The notes under the pieces are model-generated. The model worked only from the letters and a program-made list of their open reading frames with translations, was not told the DNA's origin and searched no databases. From the NCBI GenBank assembly GCA_003116995.1, contig BDSL01000003.1, positions 2,108,001-2,172,000 of the forward strand: DNA of 64,000 nt. Reading direction: 5' to 3'. How positions within the stretch are numbered: the first letter of the stretch is position 1; each line of letters begins with the position of its first letter. The DNA is from Yamagishiella unicocca. Lineage: Eukaryota; Chlorophyta; Chlorophyceae; Chlamydomonadales; Volvocaceae. Position numbers and translations under genes: made by a program. Shown here piece by piece: positions 23,040 to 36,100 of the stretch.

Positions 23040-24567
23040 CTGACGATGACGAAGGTATAAAGTCAACGATGCCTTACCATCAAATGGTATGGGCACCTCC
23101 CAGCGGCGGCATCGCGCAGGTGCCGTCCGTTTTTCAGCAACATAGTGATTTTAACGCTCACGCGTATCGCAGGTGGCGACTACCCCCAAAGCAACACTTT
23201 GAATGATCTATATGTTATAACACGACAAATTGACAAGTTACGATGGAAAGAGCGTGAGGACCCCTGGAACGGACGGCCAGGACTTGCTGCCGTGCAACTG
23301 TGCGGTACCTTCGCATCTTCCTTGTTGGTTCCTGGAATAAATGGCCGTGATACTATGATGGCTAGAGTTATACTGAAGCCAAAATGCGCAGACTGGCGCG
23401 TTTTTTTGCGTGAAGCATCAGTGATCGATGCCCCGGCGCTCCCCGCTTCGGATGGGAATGCGATATCGTCATCGTGACATGCGTTATTAGCAATGTTCGC
23501 GCTTAGGGAAGTATTTGTGGCAAAAGAGGACAGCTGGGGAATGACAACACCGTTCGTCTTCATTTAGGGTACAGATTTTACAGTCCCTGGAAGGCCCAAC
23601 CCACGTGCTCAGGCGATAGGGAGCGCATCGCCAGAGCACGTGTGTTCAGGCTTGAAAGGCTTGAACCAATAGCCGTGCCCCTTCACTGCCTAACTGTCAC
23701 CGGGTGTCGCTGACTGCTGAGTTTTCTCCTTTTATGCATAGTAAGTACTTTGACATCAGACGCTAGCCTACGTAGTAACATGCCACCATGTAGCATACCG
23801 CACCTTCCGCCGTGCCTGTATCGGACTGTATGCTTTGTTTGTACGACGGCCTGGCATGAACAGCGTTCGTAGCACTCCCACACCACTAACGATGCCGTTA
23901 AGACGACACTAGGTTACATGCTGCATATGCATTGAATGACGACCTGGGCCATACATGGACCATTCCGATAACGTCCGCACAGCAAGGGCAGGCTGCTGGG
24001 CCCATGGGTCACGATCGCATCGGCTTCCGCGTCTAATTAATCATTCCCACACAAGAGTTAAGAGCTTGAATAGAACGCAATTTAGGCGGCTGCAGCATTC
24101 ACACTAAGACAAAGCAAGCAAAGCAAGCATTAATCACAACGCGAGCCTCTCCCAACGCAACAGAAGTAAAGTTCATGAGGGTTCTTGCCGGCAGCCAAAT
24201 GATGCCAGATAACAACCTGCTTCCCAGCAAATCTACGTAAATGAAGTTCCTCCATTACAGATGCCAATGATCCTCCTTCCATATGGTAGTACACACACAG
24301 CGCCGCATACAAGGCCTACCGCCAACTGTCTGCGGCGTGCGGTCGCTCGCACGCGGAAACGGGACACAGCACGCGACTTCCACAGCACGCGCACGGCATC
24401 ACCACCATCACGCCATGGAACCAATATATTACACGAAGACAGCACCAACTCAGGACACCATGCAGTCCATGAGAACAGAGGCAGCCCTCACACCGACACC
24501 CTATCGCCAGCTGCGCCCCGCCCAGTTGCTATCCTTCCCCAACCACAGCAACGGCGCCGCCGCCGCA
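23040..24567. other. Between OPR-like and UPM genes
   Basis: A minus-strand ATG ORF at 23180-23563 (127 codons, preceded immediately by TAA) may hold the missing N-terminus of the OPR-like protein, but I could not find a clean phase-matching donor. From 23570 to 24567 I see no gene; this should contain the OPR promoter and the UPM 3' UTR. Confidence 0.35.
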
Positions 24568-27120
24568 TCACACCGGCACCAACTGGCCCCGTCCCTCCGC
24601 CGCGCCCTCTTCCCGGCCGCCGCGCCGCTTGCCGCCGCCGCTCGCCACCGCCGCGCCTGCCCCAGCCCTGAAGTCCACGTCCAGCTGCAGCCGCAGCACC
24701 GGGTACGCGCTTGCGTCATTCCACTCCAGCGGCCGCCCGGCGTCGCTCCACGACTGCCAGCCGGGGCTGAGCGCCACGACGTCACCCAGCAGGATCAGCG
24801 TCGGCGTGCGCAGGCCCGCCGTGGACGCCAGCGAGTGCAGCTCCGCTGCGGTGCCGTACACGACGCGCCGCTGCGACGTGGTGCCTCGCTCCACAGCCAC
24901 GGCGGGCGTGTCGGGCGACATGCCCGCCGCCAGGAGCTGCTGCGTCAGCTTTGCCAGGGTCTGAGGGCGCGGGCGTGGTGGGTTTGCGATTGGGGGCCGG
25001 GTGGGGTAAGTGCCTGGTTTACAAGGAGCGGGGATGCAGGCAAGGGGCGATGGTGGGTGCGGGCTTGCGTCGCGCGACACGGTCTCCCCGGCATCCTCTC
25101 CTCGCGCGCACTCACTTGCAGCCCCATGTACACAATCAGTGTGGTGTAGGGGTCGGCTGCCAGCGCCACCGCCTCGTCCAGCGCCTCCTCGCCGCCCTCC
25201 CTCGAGTGTCCAGTCAGGAAGCGGGCCGACGTCGCCACGCCACGGTGCGTTAGCGGGATGCCCAGCTCAGCGCAAATGCCTGTCGGAACCGGAACATGAC
25301 GCCGACGGTCACACAATGATCTGGGTCGGCCCGTATGGTTGATGCTACCGTGGGATGGAGGCATGTAAAGCAGCGCGAACTCCAAAAAGACCGCCAATGG
25401 CCATGCACGGCATCTGCAGATCCTCTTGCGGCTGTTTCTCACCAAGGCAAAAGGGAAGATGCCGCCTCCCTCGCTTACACATCTCTATGTGCCGACACAC
25501 GGGTCCCCTCCTTAACCTCCCTGCGGGTGACAGTGATAAGGCCCTGGTGCCCGGTGCCTGGTGCCCGGTGCCTGGTGCCCGGTGCCTGGTGCCTGGTGCC
25601 CGGTGCCTGGTGCCCGGTGCCTGCTCCCCTGCCCACCTGCTGCAGCCGTGATGCCCGGCACGCAATGCACCCGGATGCCATGGGACATCAGGTACTGCAC
25701 CTCCTCGCCGCCGCGGCCGAACACGTATGGGTCGCCGCCCTTGAGCCGCACCACCAGCGCGCCTACACGGGGCACGGGAAGCGAGGGGCGGAGGGCGGTG
25801 AGCCGTGCCACTCGCGGGAACGGACAGCGACGACGGGTTTGCTCAAAGGCTGGCTGCTGCCGGCCAGCCTTTTTGATGGCCGGAAGCAGCGAAAGTTAGA
25901 GCAACAGCACCGCGACCAGATATCACGCCCAATTTCCCTCTGCTGAAAGACGCAGCTCCTTGACTCGCCCCGACCAACGGACCGAACAGCGGATAAGCAC
26001 CGGCCTGCCCATCCCTAGCACGGATCTCTGCTCCAATCCCCCCCTTCAGCATGCGGCCCTATCCCCGATGTGGCCATCCCGCTGCCCAGCCCGAAGCCGG
26101 CCAACACCCACCGGCTTCCGCAAACGCCAATAGCAGCTCGTGGATCTCCTCCTGGCGGCGTGTGTGGTAGCCGGCCGTCTTGCCAACATACACCATCCGC
26201 GCCCCCGGGTTCACCAGCTGCAGGATTTCGTCTGACACCAACCGGTCGTACAGTACGACATCCGCAGTGGCCATGAGCTGAGCTGCGCGCAGGGTGAGCA
26301 GGCCAGGGTCGCCGGGGCCCGTGCCCACGAGGAACACCTCCCCCGGCGTGGCGGTGGGCTCTGCGATGGAGTTGCATGGGAAAGCGGGTGGCAGGAGGTT
26401 ATTGGAGTGAGAGAAAATTGAGGGAGGGCAAACAGAAGGAGGGAAAATAGATGTACAGGGGTATCGGCTGAGCGGCTCTCGACACTAAATGGGAAGCACA
26501 CATCCCGTGGCGGCGATATTAAGGTCCGGGAGTTAGCTAGGCACAGCGCACAGCAATTTGAGTAACGAGTGTAGGCAGTATTGCTGGTTGATGGCAGTTG
26601 GGGGATAAACGAAGGTATGTAGGCATAGCTTCAGCAATTGCGTAGGTGAAACTATTGCGCCATGCCAGGCACAGCCGCCCTCGATGGTGTCCCGAGGCAA
26701 ACCATACAGAAAACTTCGCCGTCCCACGACCCATATCCCGTCAAGCGTGCACCGTGGGCACATGATGACACCCTTAGGTAATTAAGCGCGCAATGCCGGA
26801 TACGGATAGCCGTGATACGCACCCTGATTCCGCTCTCGGTACGCCTGAAGGAAAGTCTCGAGCTCGAGCACATTGCAATCCTTCAAGCGACCGGCATCAT
26901 GGCCATCCGCTATGCTACGTGGGACCAAAGAAGGCCTCGTAGGCACACGACTCCAAACCGTGGCTGATGAGAAAATAGGTGCCGCCGCCTGGCGCCTGGC
27001 ATTGCACCAGCTACGAGGCGTGGCGAAAGGGATAACATGCGCCCTTCCACTGGTGCTTTCAGCAGTGCTGGAGCAGCCTGCCTGCCCGGAGACACGCTGC
27101 AGGTTGGCAACGTTGGTCAT
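24568..27120 (-). CDS. UPM1: Uroporphyrinogen-III C-methyltransferase (siroheme pathway)
   Basis: Transfers two methyl groups from S-adenosylmethionine to uroporphyrinogen III to make precorrin-2, the first step to siroheme, the cofactor of sulfite and nitrite reductases. Exons (minus): 26823-27120, 26112-26360, 25637-25762, 25116-25279, 24568-24960; phases agree and give 409 residues. Residues 1-100 are a Ser/Arg/Ala-rich leader, suggesting plastid import. The core starts at about 107 with [18 protein letters not shown], the SAM-binding signature of the CobA/SUMT family, followed by [36 protein letters not shown] and PLTHRGVA, all family hallmarks. The tail after residue about 380 is Gly/Arg-rich and not conserved. 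No CysG-type dehydrogenase domain is present, as in plants. The start is the only ATG that joins the core in phase. Confidence 0.93.
25543..25622 (+). repeat. 14-bp minisatellite in a UPM intron
   Basis: Alternating GGTGCCTGGTGCCC units, about five copies, inside intron 25280-25636, next to the donor of exon 25637-25762. Confidence 0.85.
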
Positions 27121-28701
27121 ACTAGCGGCGATGTTGCGATAGCAACGTGCACCTCAAGCACAAAGTAGTGGGCTGATACAAGTGGTGCAACTCGTTGCAA
27201 TTGTAATTGATTTGTAATCGAAGAGGAAACACGACCGGTTTCGTAGAACGGCGTGTCGGCGCGGTAGGCCACGGGGCCAAACCGAATGAGCGAGAGCAAT
27301 GCAAGCTAACGATGGCAATTGAAAGGATAGAAGGACGACGTTATAAAGGGTTCAGGAATGGTAATTAGGATGGGCCCCCCACGAAAAGGCTCAAAGGGCC
27401 GAGCAACCTTTTCATATAGGCCCTAATGCCATGAGGAGCCGTTTTGTACAGGTCAAAAAGGTATGCATTCTTCTTAACGTGTAACACTTCCCTGTTATGC
27501 AAGGCCAGATATGTCGCGGTCCGGGGTGCCTTTACCTGAAGTGAACCCAAAATGAAAAGGTGCTGCTCTGCTCACCTGGATGCATCGCGGGTGTATATCT
27601 AGAACGAATTATTCGTGGAGGTAGTAGTTACGCCACTGCGAATCACAATAGCTTCAATGTAAGACACGAAAATTACTGAAGGGTCCTTTCGAAGGCGCTC
27701 CCTGGGGTACCCCGGAGCACTCTAGTGGGTAACAATCTACTCGGTATGACATAGGCTGTTGGAAAAGGAAGGAAAGCATGCCTGCATCGCGAATTGTTTG
27801 CAGGTGGCCCTCGGGTGGCCTTTCTGGGTTAATATGCCACAACCTCATGATACAGCACGCTTGATACACGGAAGTCAGTGCCATAGGCACCGTTACGTGC
27901 TGAAAACCAGCAATCCTACTCTCTCGGTGCACATGCTAAGACTGCACATAGAATTCACCTGGAGCACCATCCCGCACTATCCACCCCTCTTAACAACGCT
28001 GCACGTCTATCCACTCCCTAACTTGACGGGCCCAGACATGCGTGCTGCCGCGGCGCACTGCCAGCGGCGAGCCTACCTGTCGCGCCCCCCAAAACCTCGA
28101 AAATGCTCATCCTGCTAGCGCTTCCCGTATGGTCATCAACCCATGTCAATGCGCTCCGCTCCTACATGGCAACGTTCCCAGGGCAGCCTTCCTTGTCGAC
28201 CCACATGAGCAGTATTGTTCCTCATGGTCCCACTCCTCACGGATGAGACAGGCCATGCCTGGGCCCGCTGAGCCGCATCCACGCGGCTGACAGGCTGCCA
28301 ATGCAGGCAACATGAACACGCACGCCAGGCAACGCATGACCAGCTCAACACTCCACACCTTCCAGCATGTGTGCGCACCAACTACCCAGGTGTACACGCG
28401 CCCACCGGCGCCGCTGGGTGCAGGTGCAACCGGCCCCGGCCACACCCCAGGGACAGTGGCAGACCAGAACACAAGCGCCCCACCACCAGGGTACCAAGTC
28501 GGCAGAAACACGCACGCAGCGCCGGCGCCCAGTCGGAGAACCCTTATCTACCCCTCCGCCACGTCATACACGTCCCACGACCGGCCGCGCCGTGCCGTAC
28601 TCTCCTCAAAGTTATCCGGCCCTACCCCCCAGCAACAGCGCCGGTCCGGAACCGTGCGCTGGCTCCCCTCCACGACAGCTCGGTGTCGTCCCAGCTGTCC
28701 T
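27121..28701. other. Intergenic, no gene seen
   Basis: Separates the UPM start from the TIM14 stop. The first 900 bp are AT-richer and contain only short unconvincing ORFs. The part next to TIM14 (28330-28701) is CA-rich and probably 3' UTR. Confidence 0.45.
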
Positions 28702-30823
28702 CTAGAACGGTGACTGCCCCGACTTCTTCTTCCCGAGAAGCATATCCTTGGCCTCATTGACCTTCGCAGCGACGTAGCTGCTGCCGCCTTCGGTGGGAGG
28801 CAGACGGGAGGTATGGCACGGTGTATGGCAAGGTGGGGCGGTCATACATTTGGCAGGCGGCGCCAAAGGAACGGTATGAAGCGGCAGGTGCCGGCGGGGC
28901 AGTGCGTGCATCGCTGACGATCGGCAACACCGCTACCATGACGTCATGCCCGAGCTCTGAAGGCCATGCGCTTAAGTGCATGGTGGCCTGTCGGCACCTG
29001 CTGGTAGGCAGGGTACCGACGCGGACTCCTTGGATGTGGGATGCGGCCACTGGAAGACACTACAGCCGCCGCCTCTGGAATCTCGACAGAGACCACTTTC
29101 AGGGGTCCACGGCCCACAAGGCTTTCCGGACTTGGCTGCATCACTTCGCATGCAAGCAAAAGGTCGCGGTGACCCATTTCCCAAGTCCAGCGCCACCCGC
29201 CTGCCCGCCCAATCCCCCGAATCCACTCCCTACAACCCCATTCACTTCGCTCCCTCCAATCCCTCCCTCCTCCCCGCTCCGTCCATAACCACTCCTGTGT
29301 CGCTTCCACGGCTTTCCTCGCCATCCCGCCATCCCGCCACCGCGCCTCCACCCCGCCTCACCCGAGTCGGGGTGGTTGGCCACCATGATGCGGCGGTGGG
29401 CGTCCTTGATACGCTCCTCGCCTGCTGACTCCCGCACGCCCAGGATAAGCGACGCCTCGCGCTTTGTCATCTCGGGCAGGAAGCCACCCTGCGCGGCCGG
29501 GCGGGAGGAGCGTGAGGGGGGGGTTAGCATAAAGACCGGTTACACGACATAAGGAGGAGCGTGGGGCCGACCCAGAAGACCAGGTTATACGGCATTGGAA
29601 ACGGACAGCAGAACGGAGCGGGGGAGGGGTAGGAGTGTGGGGAGGGCATGCAGGCCAATGGCCACTCAGATTGCCCTGAATGTTTGCTGGCACCCAGCTC
29701 CCATACTCCCTTCAGCCCTCCTGCAGCCTTCAGCGTAAACCACCAAGCATTAAGATGCCTAGATGCGCCCTCGGGCGGTCAAGTCTGTGCCCGGTGACGC
29801 CCGGCGGCCGTGCGCGCCGGGTGCCAGCTCTTGCCTAATGCCCCCGAGGCCGTGCCGCCACTCGCGCATCCCCTACTCAGCCCAGGTCAACCTCGAGCTC
29901 AATTAGGGCATGTGCGGCCCGTGCGGGTGCCGCGTTCTGCGCTGTAGCGGTTACACGGCTCGCAGCACGCCCTGCCAGCTCGTCAGCGCACCCACCCTGC
30001 CCAGCTCTCGACGGGCCGCCGTGCGTCCCACAAACCAGTGCTGCCTAGGGGCTTCCTAATGCAAGGCCCATCAGGGGCCCCAGCGCCCTGACTGGCAGAC
30101 AGGCGCCCGGCAAGCGGCACAGATGACTCGAAGCGCTTTGTGCAAACACTTTGCATCGCCCCGCCGCTCCTGCCCCGACGACTGGCCCATAACAGCACCC
30201 TATTGCCCATCGCCGAGCAACTCCGCTGCCTCTCGCAACCATGCCTTCAGAAACGCCCGTGCCCACTTCCGCCACGGATCCCAGCACCTCTTCTGCCAGA
30301 TCGTGCAGTTCCCCCATACGGCCCATAATCAACGCATCCAGCGTACGGTTCGAATGCCAATGCCACGAGCTGCAGGTACCTTGTAAAATTGCTTCCCTAC
30401 GGACATCATGGAGGGGGGTGACGCCTTGAATTTGATGTAGGTCTGCACCACCTGCCTGCCCACGAAAGCCGCTGCCGCCACTCCGAGGCCGGCCATCAAA
30501 GGGGTCGCCTGGGGGTAGGAGGGGATGAGGGCGGCTTGTTATCACCCGCAGCGTGGAGCTAGGATCATTGTGAGGACTCTGCCGACCAGCGGGGCCGGCA
30601 GGGCAGGTGCTGACCGCCTCGGCTCTGGATAAAGCGTCAGCGGCGCCTGGCGTCCCAGTGAACGTACGTGCGGTCCAGGTGGGCTATATAAATGTGTGCG
30701 CGGTCCACCCGCCCGTGTGGGCGTGTTGTGAGTGTGCCTTCCGGACACGCCAAGCACGCCGACATAGCAAACTGCGTGGCACGCATCGCATCGACGACTC
30801 GGCGCCGCCGCAGTACTTACCAT
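28702..30823 (-). CDS. TIM14: TIM14/PAM18 mitochondrial import J-protein
   Basis: J-domain co-chaperone of the PAM motor; it stimulates matrix Hsp70 at the TIM23 channel of the inner mitochondrial membrane. Exons (minus): 30821-30823, 30380-30508, 29362-29488, 28702-28787, giving 114 residues, the usual size of this family. The first coding exon holds only the ATG, directly followed by the donor GTAAGT. Residues 2-22 (ATPLMAGLGVAAAAFVGRQVV) form the single membrane segment. The sequence KQFYKGGFLPEMTKREA leads into the J-like domain LILGVRESAGEERIKDAHRR with the essential HPD at 83-85, then a KVNEAKDMLL ending. The last two introns are long for this gene and include a dispersed family A element. 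High certainty on family. Confidence 0.93.
29515..29620 (-). repeat. Family A element against a splice acceptor (TIM14 intron)
   Basis: On the plus strand TTAGCATAAAGACCGGTTACACGACATAAGG at about 29524, with a second degenerate piece at about 29576 (AGAAGACCAGGTTATACGGC). On the gene strand this is the element tail plus a C-rich tract leading to the acceptor at 29489. Confidence 0.7.
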
Positions 30824-31618
30824 CGCTGGGAAAGGAGGAAAGTTCAGACACCGCCTTAAGCTCCTAAAACTACGACCAGCTCCAGGAGAACTGGCCTTGC
30901 AGCGGTGCCACGAAGAGACGGAAACGAGAATCACAGGATAAAGGCGCCGACCCAGGTGTTTCTAATGGAACTCCGATGTGCTAAGCAAGAGAGAAATGAA
31001 GGGAACTACTCGAACTCCAGCGCTAAGCCAAATATCCTGAGACGTGCACTGCTGGAATAGAGTACAAGCGCAAGATGCACTAACTGAAGACAACTTAGCA
31101 GGTTAGTTTGTTCGACCAGTATCAGATTGCAGGGTTGCACTGTTGCTTCGCGAACGGCCAGCATGGCCGTGGGACGAGCACACGCGTTTCCGCTCATCGT
31201 CCACGTCGAACCCGGTAATTACAGTTCAGGTTTCCAGGGGGTTGCTCATACAGCCTTGACACCAATAGGGTGAGGGGCACAACCAGCGCGACTGGTATCG
31301 TCCTGGTTCCGGCACTTCCCCGAGCCAACACGTAGCAGCGGATCTGGGTGAGTACAGAAGTTTGCACATAAAGTTATCGTTGCAAGGGGTTTGCATGATA
31401 ACACACGTGGCTTGGTTTCCAAGGGGTAAGCTTGGCAGTGTATGCACTCTGGACGCGCGTGCCCAGGCGGGCGCGCGCACGGCATTCGGGACAGATATCC
31501 ATAGTGGTTTTCCATTTTAAGTTTGTGCGTATGGCTGACCTTTCGGGCACCGCTTTCCCGCCGCGTTTCACAGGCCTTTGATCTGCGCGACATATCGCTG
31601 AGGAGTTCACCCGACAGG
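30824..31618. other. Divergent promoter region between TIM14 and GYF genes
   Basis: About 800 bp between the TIM14 start codon (minus) and the GYF gene start (plus). It must hold both promoters and 5' UTRs. I see no conserved element that I can name. Confidence 0.5.
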
Positions 31619-33102
31619 ATGAGCGGCGCAGGACGTCCGCCTTCCAGTGGCGGGAGAGGCATAGGGTCATCTGGATGGGCCGGGGGCCTTCCGTTCTCGG
31701 GAACGGCAGCTTGGAGCGCAACGCCCGGTGGCTCCTTTCAGACAGGCAAGGGGCACCCAACAGCTTTGGCTGTCATCGTTAAGGGCATATGAAATGTGCT
31801 ATAGGTCTTCCTTGTCGCAAAAGCATAGTTGGCACCAGAACGAGTCAGACCGACATTCAGTATTGCATAGGGCAGGCTGACGGAGCGCGATGGACCCCAA
31901 AGTATCTGCATTCCTAGTTGTGAAAAAGCGTCGAAAGTCTTGGTGTAGGCTGCAAACGACGTAGAACGGCGTTCCTGTGACATGGCGCCAACACTGGCAG
32001 GGCCCCTGCACGGGGCTAGCAGCTCGTCAAAATTGCGTTGCAAAGGCGAACGAGCGAAGTACATGCATACGTGACGCATGTCCGTCACGACCCTGGACTC
32101 TGCATCCCCGTATCCGCCCCTCGGCTTCATACACGCTACGGAATGCGCTCAGCTCGTACCAACCTCACCGCTCGTGCAGGTAGCGCCGGCGTAGGCTGGG
32201 GCAACATCCCCCTGGGCACTGACAGCACGAACCCGCTGTTGGGCGCTTCGCCCCTCGTTGGAGGTACCGGCGCCAGCTTTGCCAGCGGCGGCGTGGGCTC
32301 TCTGTCTAGTACAGTCACCACCGGCGCCGCCCCAACGGCCGGCGCCAGCGCCAGCCAGCAGCGTCCGGGTGCAAGTAGCAGTGCCGCCGCCGCAGCGACC
32401 AGCGGCGCGGCGACCACGGGAGCAACCGTGGCAGGCCTATCGGCAATGCAGCAGGGCGCTAAGCCACAGCTCGGCCTGAGCCCAGGCACAGCTGCCAACT
32501 CCGCAGCCCAGGGCGTTGGTGCCCCGCAGGGCGCTGGCGCTGGCGGCCGGCCCACCGGGACCGCCGCGCCCGGCGGCGCAGGCCCCTCTGGCGGCGTAGG
32601 TCTAGGAGCCGGCGGCGGCGCGGGCACAGGTCATGCTGGTGCGGGCCTTCAGGGCGGCGTTGGCCTCGGCTTACCTAGCGGAATGACGGGCGCAAACGCT
32701 GTGGGCAGCGGGGGTGCGCCCGCCGGCACTCTGGCCAACCTGGAGGCGTGGCTGCTGGCGAGCGCAGCAGGTGCTCCCATTGCCGGCGCCCCGGCACAGC
32801 CGCTTCCTACGGACCCGTTCGACCAGACCGGAGCCAACCGCACGGCTGCGGCGGCTGCGAGCTGGGGCCTCAGCCCCGCGCCTGCCGTGCAGTCTGCCGG
32901 TACTGCGGCACAAGGCGCCCCGTCCGCGGCGGCCCTGTCGGCTGCCGCCGCCGCGGCTGCGTCGCCGTTCCATCCCTCCGCCACGAGGCCGCAGCTCGTG
33001 GGCCAGCAGGTGCCGCAGCATGCCAAGCAGCAGCAGCCGTACGACATGCAGCAGGTCCAGCAGCATCACGTCCAGCAGCTCCAGCCTCAACAGCTTCCCC
33101 CA

Positions 33103-33133
<31 letters not shown>

Positions 33134-36100
33134 AGCAGCAACAGCAGCAGCAGCAGCTGCTGAATCAGCCGCGCCTCACGCAGGAGTTGCTTCAGCAACA
33201 CACTGCCCAGCATGGCAAAATGTACGTTGTGCCGCCGCCGCAGCAACAGCAGACGGCCCAGGGGCAGGCTGCTGCACCGCAGGCACCGCCGCCACAGCAG
33301 CAGCAGCAACAGCAGCCGCTGGGTAAGGCGCCGCCAGGCGCTGCGGAGCTGCCGGCGCTCCCCGACACCACCAGCAATGCGCCGTTCGAGGTGCAGTGGG
33401 AGTACCTAGACACCCAGGTGCGCCTAAGGGGACCTCGTTGTCTTTGCCGCTGACGCGCTGATAGCAGCAATGACACCAGGGCGATCGGTGTGGTGCCTAT
33501 GGGCACGGGATTCGGGTTCGGCCGCAGGCGTGTTCGTAGGCGTCCTTGTGGGTTGGATGAGCTGAGACCTTGCCGGTGCACTGTTGTGATGTTGGCGGTA
33601 GTTGTCCAGCGAAGGGCGAGTGTGCAGCGGGAGGGACTCATGTGCTCGGACCCAACCCAGTGCGTGGTTATCGGGCCACTCGCTCGCCTCGCGCTAAACC
33701 CTCTGCCTTGGCCTGACCCTGTTTATGCTCGCCTCGCCACGCAGGGCAACGTCCAAGGGCCGTTTCCCGTCCGGAACATGTACGACTGGTGGTCCGCGGG
33801 TAAGCGGGAGTGCCTGGAGGGGCATGCATGCGCGCTGCCTGATTGTTGACGGTCGGGCGGGTAGGGGTATGGAGCGGATGCACGACGACGACGGCCGAAA
33901 CAGGACGGCATTAGCACTGAAGCAGCGGCGTGCGGCTCCCTTGCCATACTTGTGTTGCGCATCACACATGTGCACGGGTTTGGGGGAGGGCTTGGCAGCT
34001 TAATGGACCCAACGGGTACATTTAACACATGTATAGGTACCGCATTGGTTCTCTGCCTGACTCATCTGCTGCCCTACTCCGCTTCCACCCCGTTCGCCAT
34101 ACAGGCCACTTCGACTCGGGCGTCTACGTGCGCTGCGTGGGTGGTTACTGGACTCAGATCGGTCTGGTTGCTCGCGACATTAATCGCGTGTTGGGCGGTC
34201 CGCCGCTGCCGCCACCCGCCGCCGCTGCGTCCGCGTCCGCTGCGTCCGCGCCCTCCCCCGCCGCCGTTCCGGCTGAGCAGGTGCGTCGGTTCGGAGCCTC
34301 AGGGTCGCCACTGTCTCGCTCGGTACCCATCACATGTCCGGGCCAGGGGGCCGGTTGGGGTGTATCAGATGGACTGTAATGCATATGCCCCATCGCAACT
34401 TCGCAAGCCGCCGGCCTGCCATGACAGGCAGGGGGACCTGGTCACCGACGATGCCCACACCAAACCCATCCCCAACCTCAACGCCCTCCAGCAGGGCTGG
34501 TCAGCCAGGAAGGCTCCGGAGCCGCCCGCTGGCTCGAGCAAGCCGGTTCCGGTCCCGCAGCAGGGGCCTCCCTCCCAGGGCCCCGCGGCGGGCAGCGGCA
34601 GCGAGGCCCCCGAGCCCGCCCGGCTGCACGAGGCCGTGGGGCTGTTCTTCTGCGACAACAGCGCGGACCTGCGCTGGTTCTACCTGGACGATCAGGGAGT
34701 GGTGCAGGTGGGGCGGGGGTTTCCCGGAGAACCGGCAAGCGTGAGGACGGGAGGCGGAGTGAGTGATATGGTCGCTGTTCTTATTTTGACCATGCACACG
34801 GTATTATCAGCTTGCTGCATCAAGCGCCTCGGGAGGTGATGCGGCCGTTACGTGACCTCTTTGGCGATGCCGGGTACACCTGTGCTCACCCGCGGCCTTT
34901 GTCTCCCAGACGGCAGGGGTGCAATTTTCCCGCCGCGAGGGCAAGATATTGACATCGGCTACCTCCCCCCGCCCCCGGCCCCATCACCCCGGCCCCATCA
35001 CCCCGGCCCCATCACCCCGGCCCCATCACCCCGGCCCCATCACCCCGGCCCCACCCCCCCGGCCCCACCCCCCCGGCTGCAGGGTCCCTTCCTTCCCGCC
35101 CGCATGGTCAGCTGGTGCAACCAGGGACACCTGAGGGTGGACGTGCGCGTGGCGGGAGCGCTGCTGCAGGGCGCGGCGCAGTACGACAACGACAGGCGGG
35201 CTCCGGAGCCGCTGGCGGCCGTCGGCCGTAGCGGCGAGCCCTGGTTCATCTCGGTCGGCGCGCTGCTCGACGCTGTGGGCTCGCACCGCAAGTATCAGCC
35301 GCTGCGGATGGTGGGTTGCGGGGGCCCCCCATCTCCGCCATCCGCGCCCTTCTTACCCGATCCCAACCTGCTCGGCTGTTGTTCTCTTCCCGTTGCAGCT
35401 CCCCCCTGCGGTCTCACCGTCACCTTTGCCCCGCTTCATGTCCCAACAGGAGGACCTCCGCCGCGGTCGCCCGCCGCCGTCGTGGTCTGGCTTGCAGCCG
35501 CCGGCGACCGCCAGCGGCGGCGGCGCTGGCGGCCACGCCGCTGGCGGCGGCAGGAACGCGCCGCCGCCGCCTCCGCGACAGGGCGCACAGGACTCACGGA
35601 TGGACCATGGGTACGACAGGTACGACCGGTACGACCGTATGACGCCCTCGCGTCCCGCCGTTGCGCCTCATGACTCACGCTCTGCACGCGTCCCTCACCA
35701 ACCCTCATGTGCGGGTGCGCTTCCAACCAACACCTTGGGAGTACCATGCAAGGGGGACGCAAAACCCTTGGCAGCATTGCTCTGCGTTGGCATGTTGGGC
35801 TGAAATAACTGTTTCCTGTCGTTTTCCTCTGTAGGGACGGCCGGAATGCCCGGCAGCACGGGGCCCCCGACGGCGCCCGGGGGCTGGGCCGCGAGGGCGC
35901 TGGCCGCGACGGCCGGCCCGGCGCTAGGGCCGACGAGCAGCTCGGTCGGGGAGGCCCCGGCGGTCGGGAGGGCGGGCGCAACGCCGCCGCCGCCGTCTGC
36001 CAGGGAAGCCGCGACGGCGGCGGCCGCGAGGGTCGGGAGCCGCGGGGAGGCTCGGCGGCGGCGAGCAGCACGCAGGGCCGTACGGCGCAGGAGATCGTGG

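Noticed and set aside
30045..30545. 166-codon ORF in the TIM14 region
   Set aside because: Only its first portion overlaps the real exon (30380-30508), in another frame; the rest is intron.
31246..31760. Minus-strand ORFs upstream of the GYF gene
   Set aside because: They oppose the GYF first exon and promoter, show no family features, and have no supporting splice structure.
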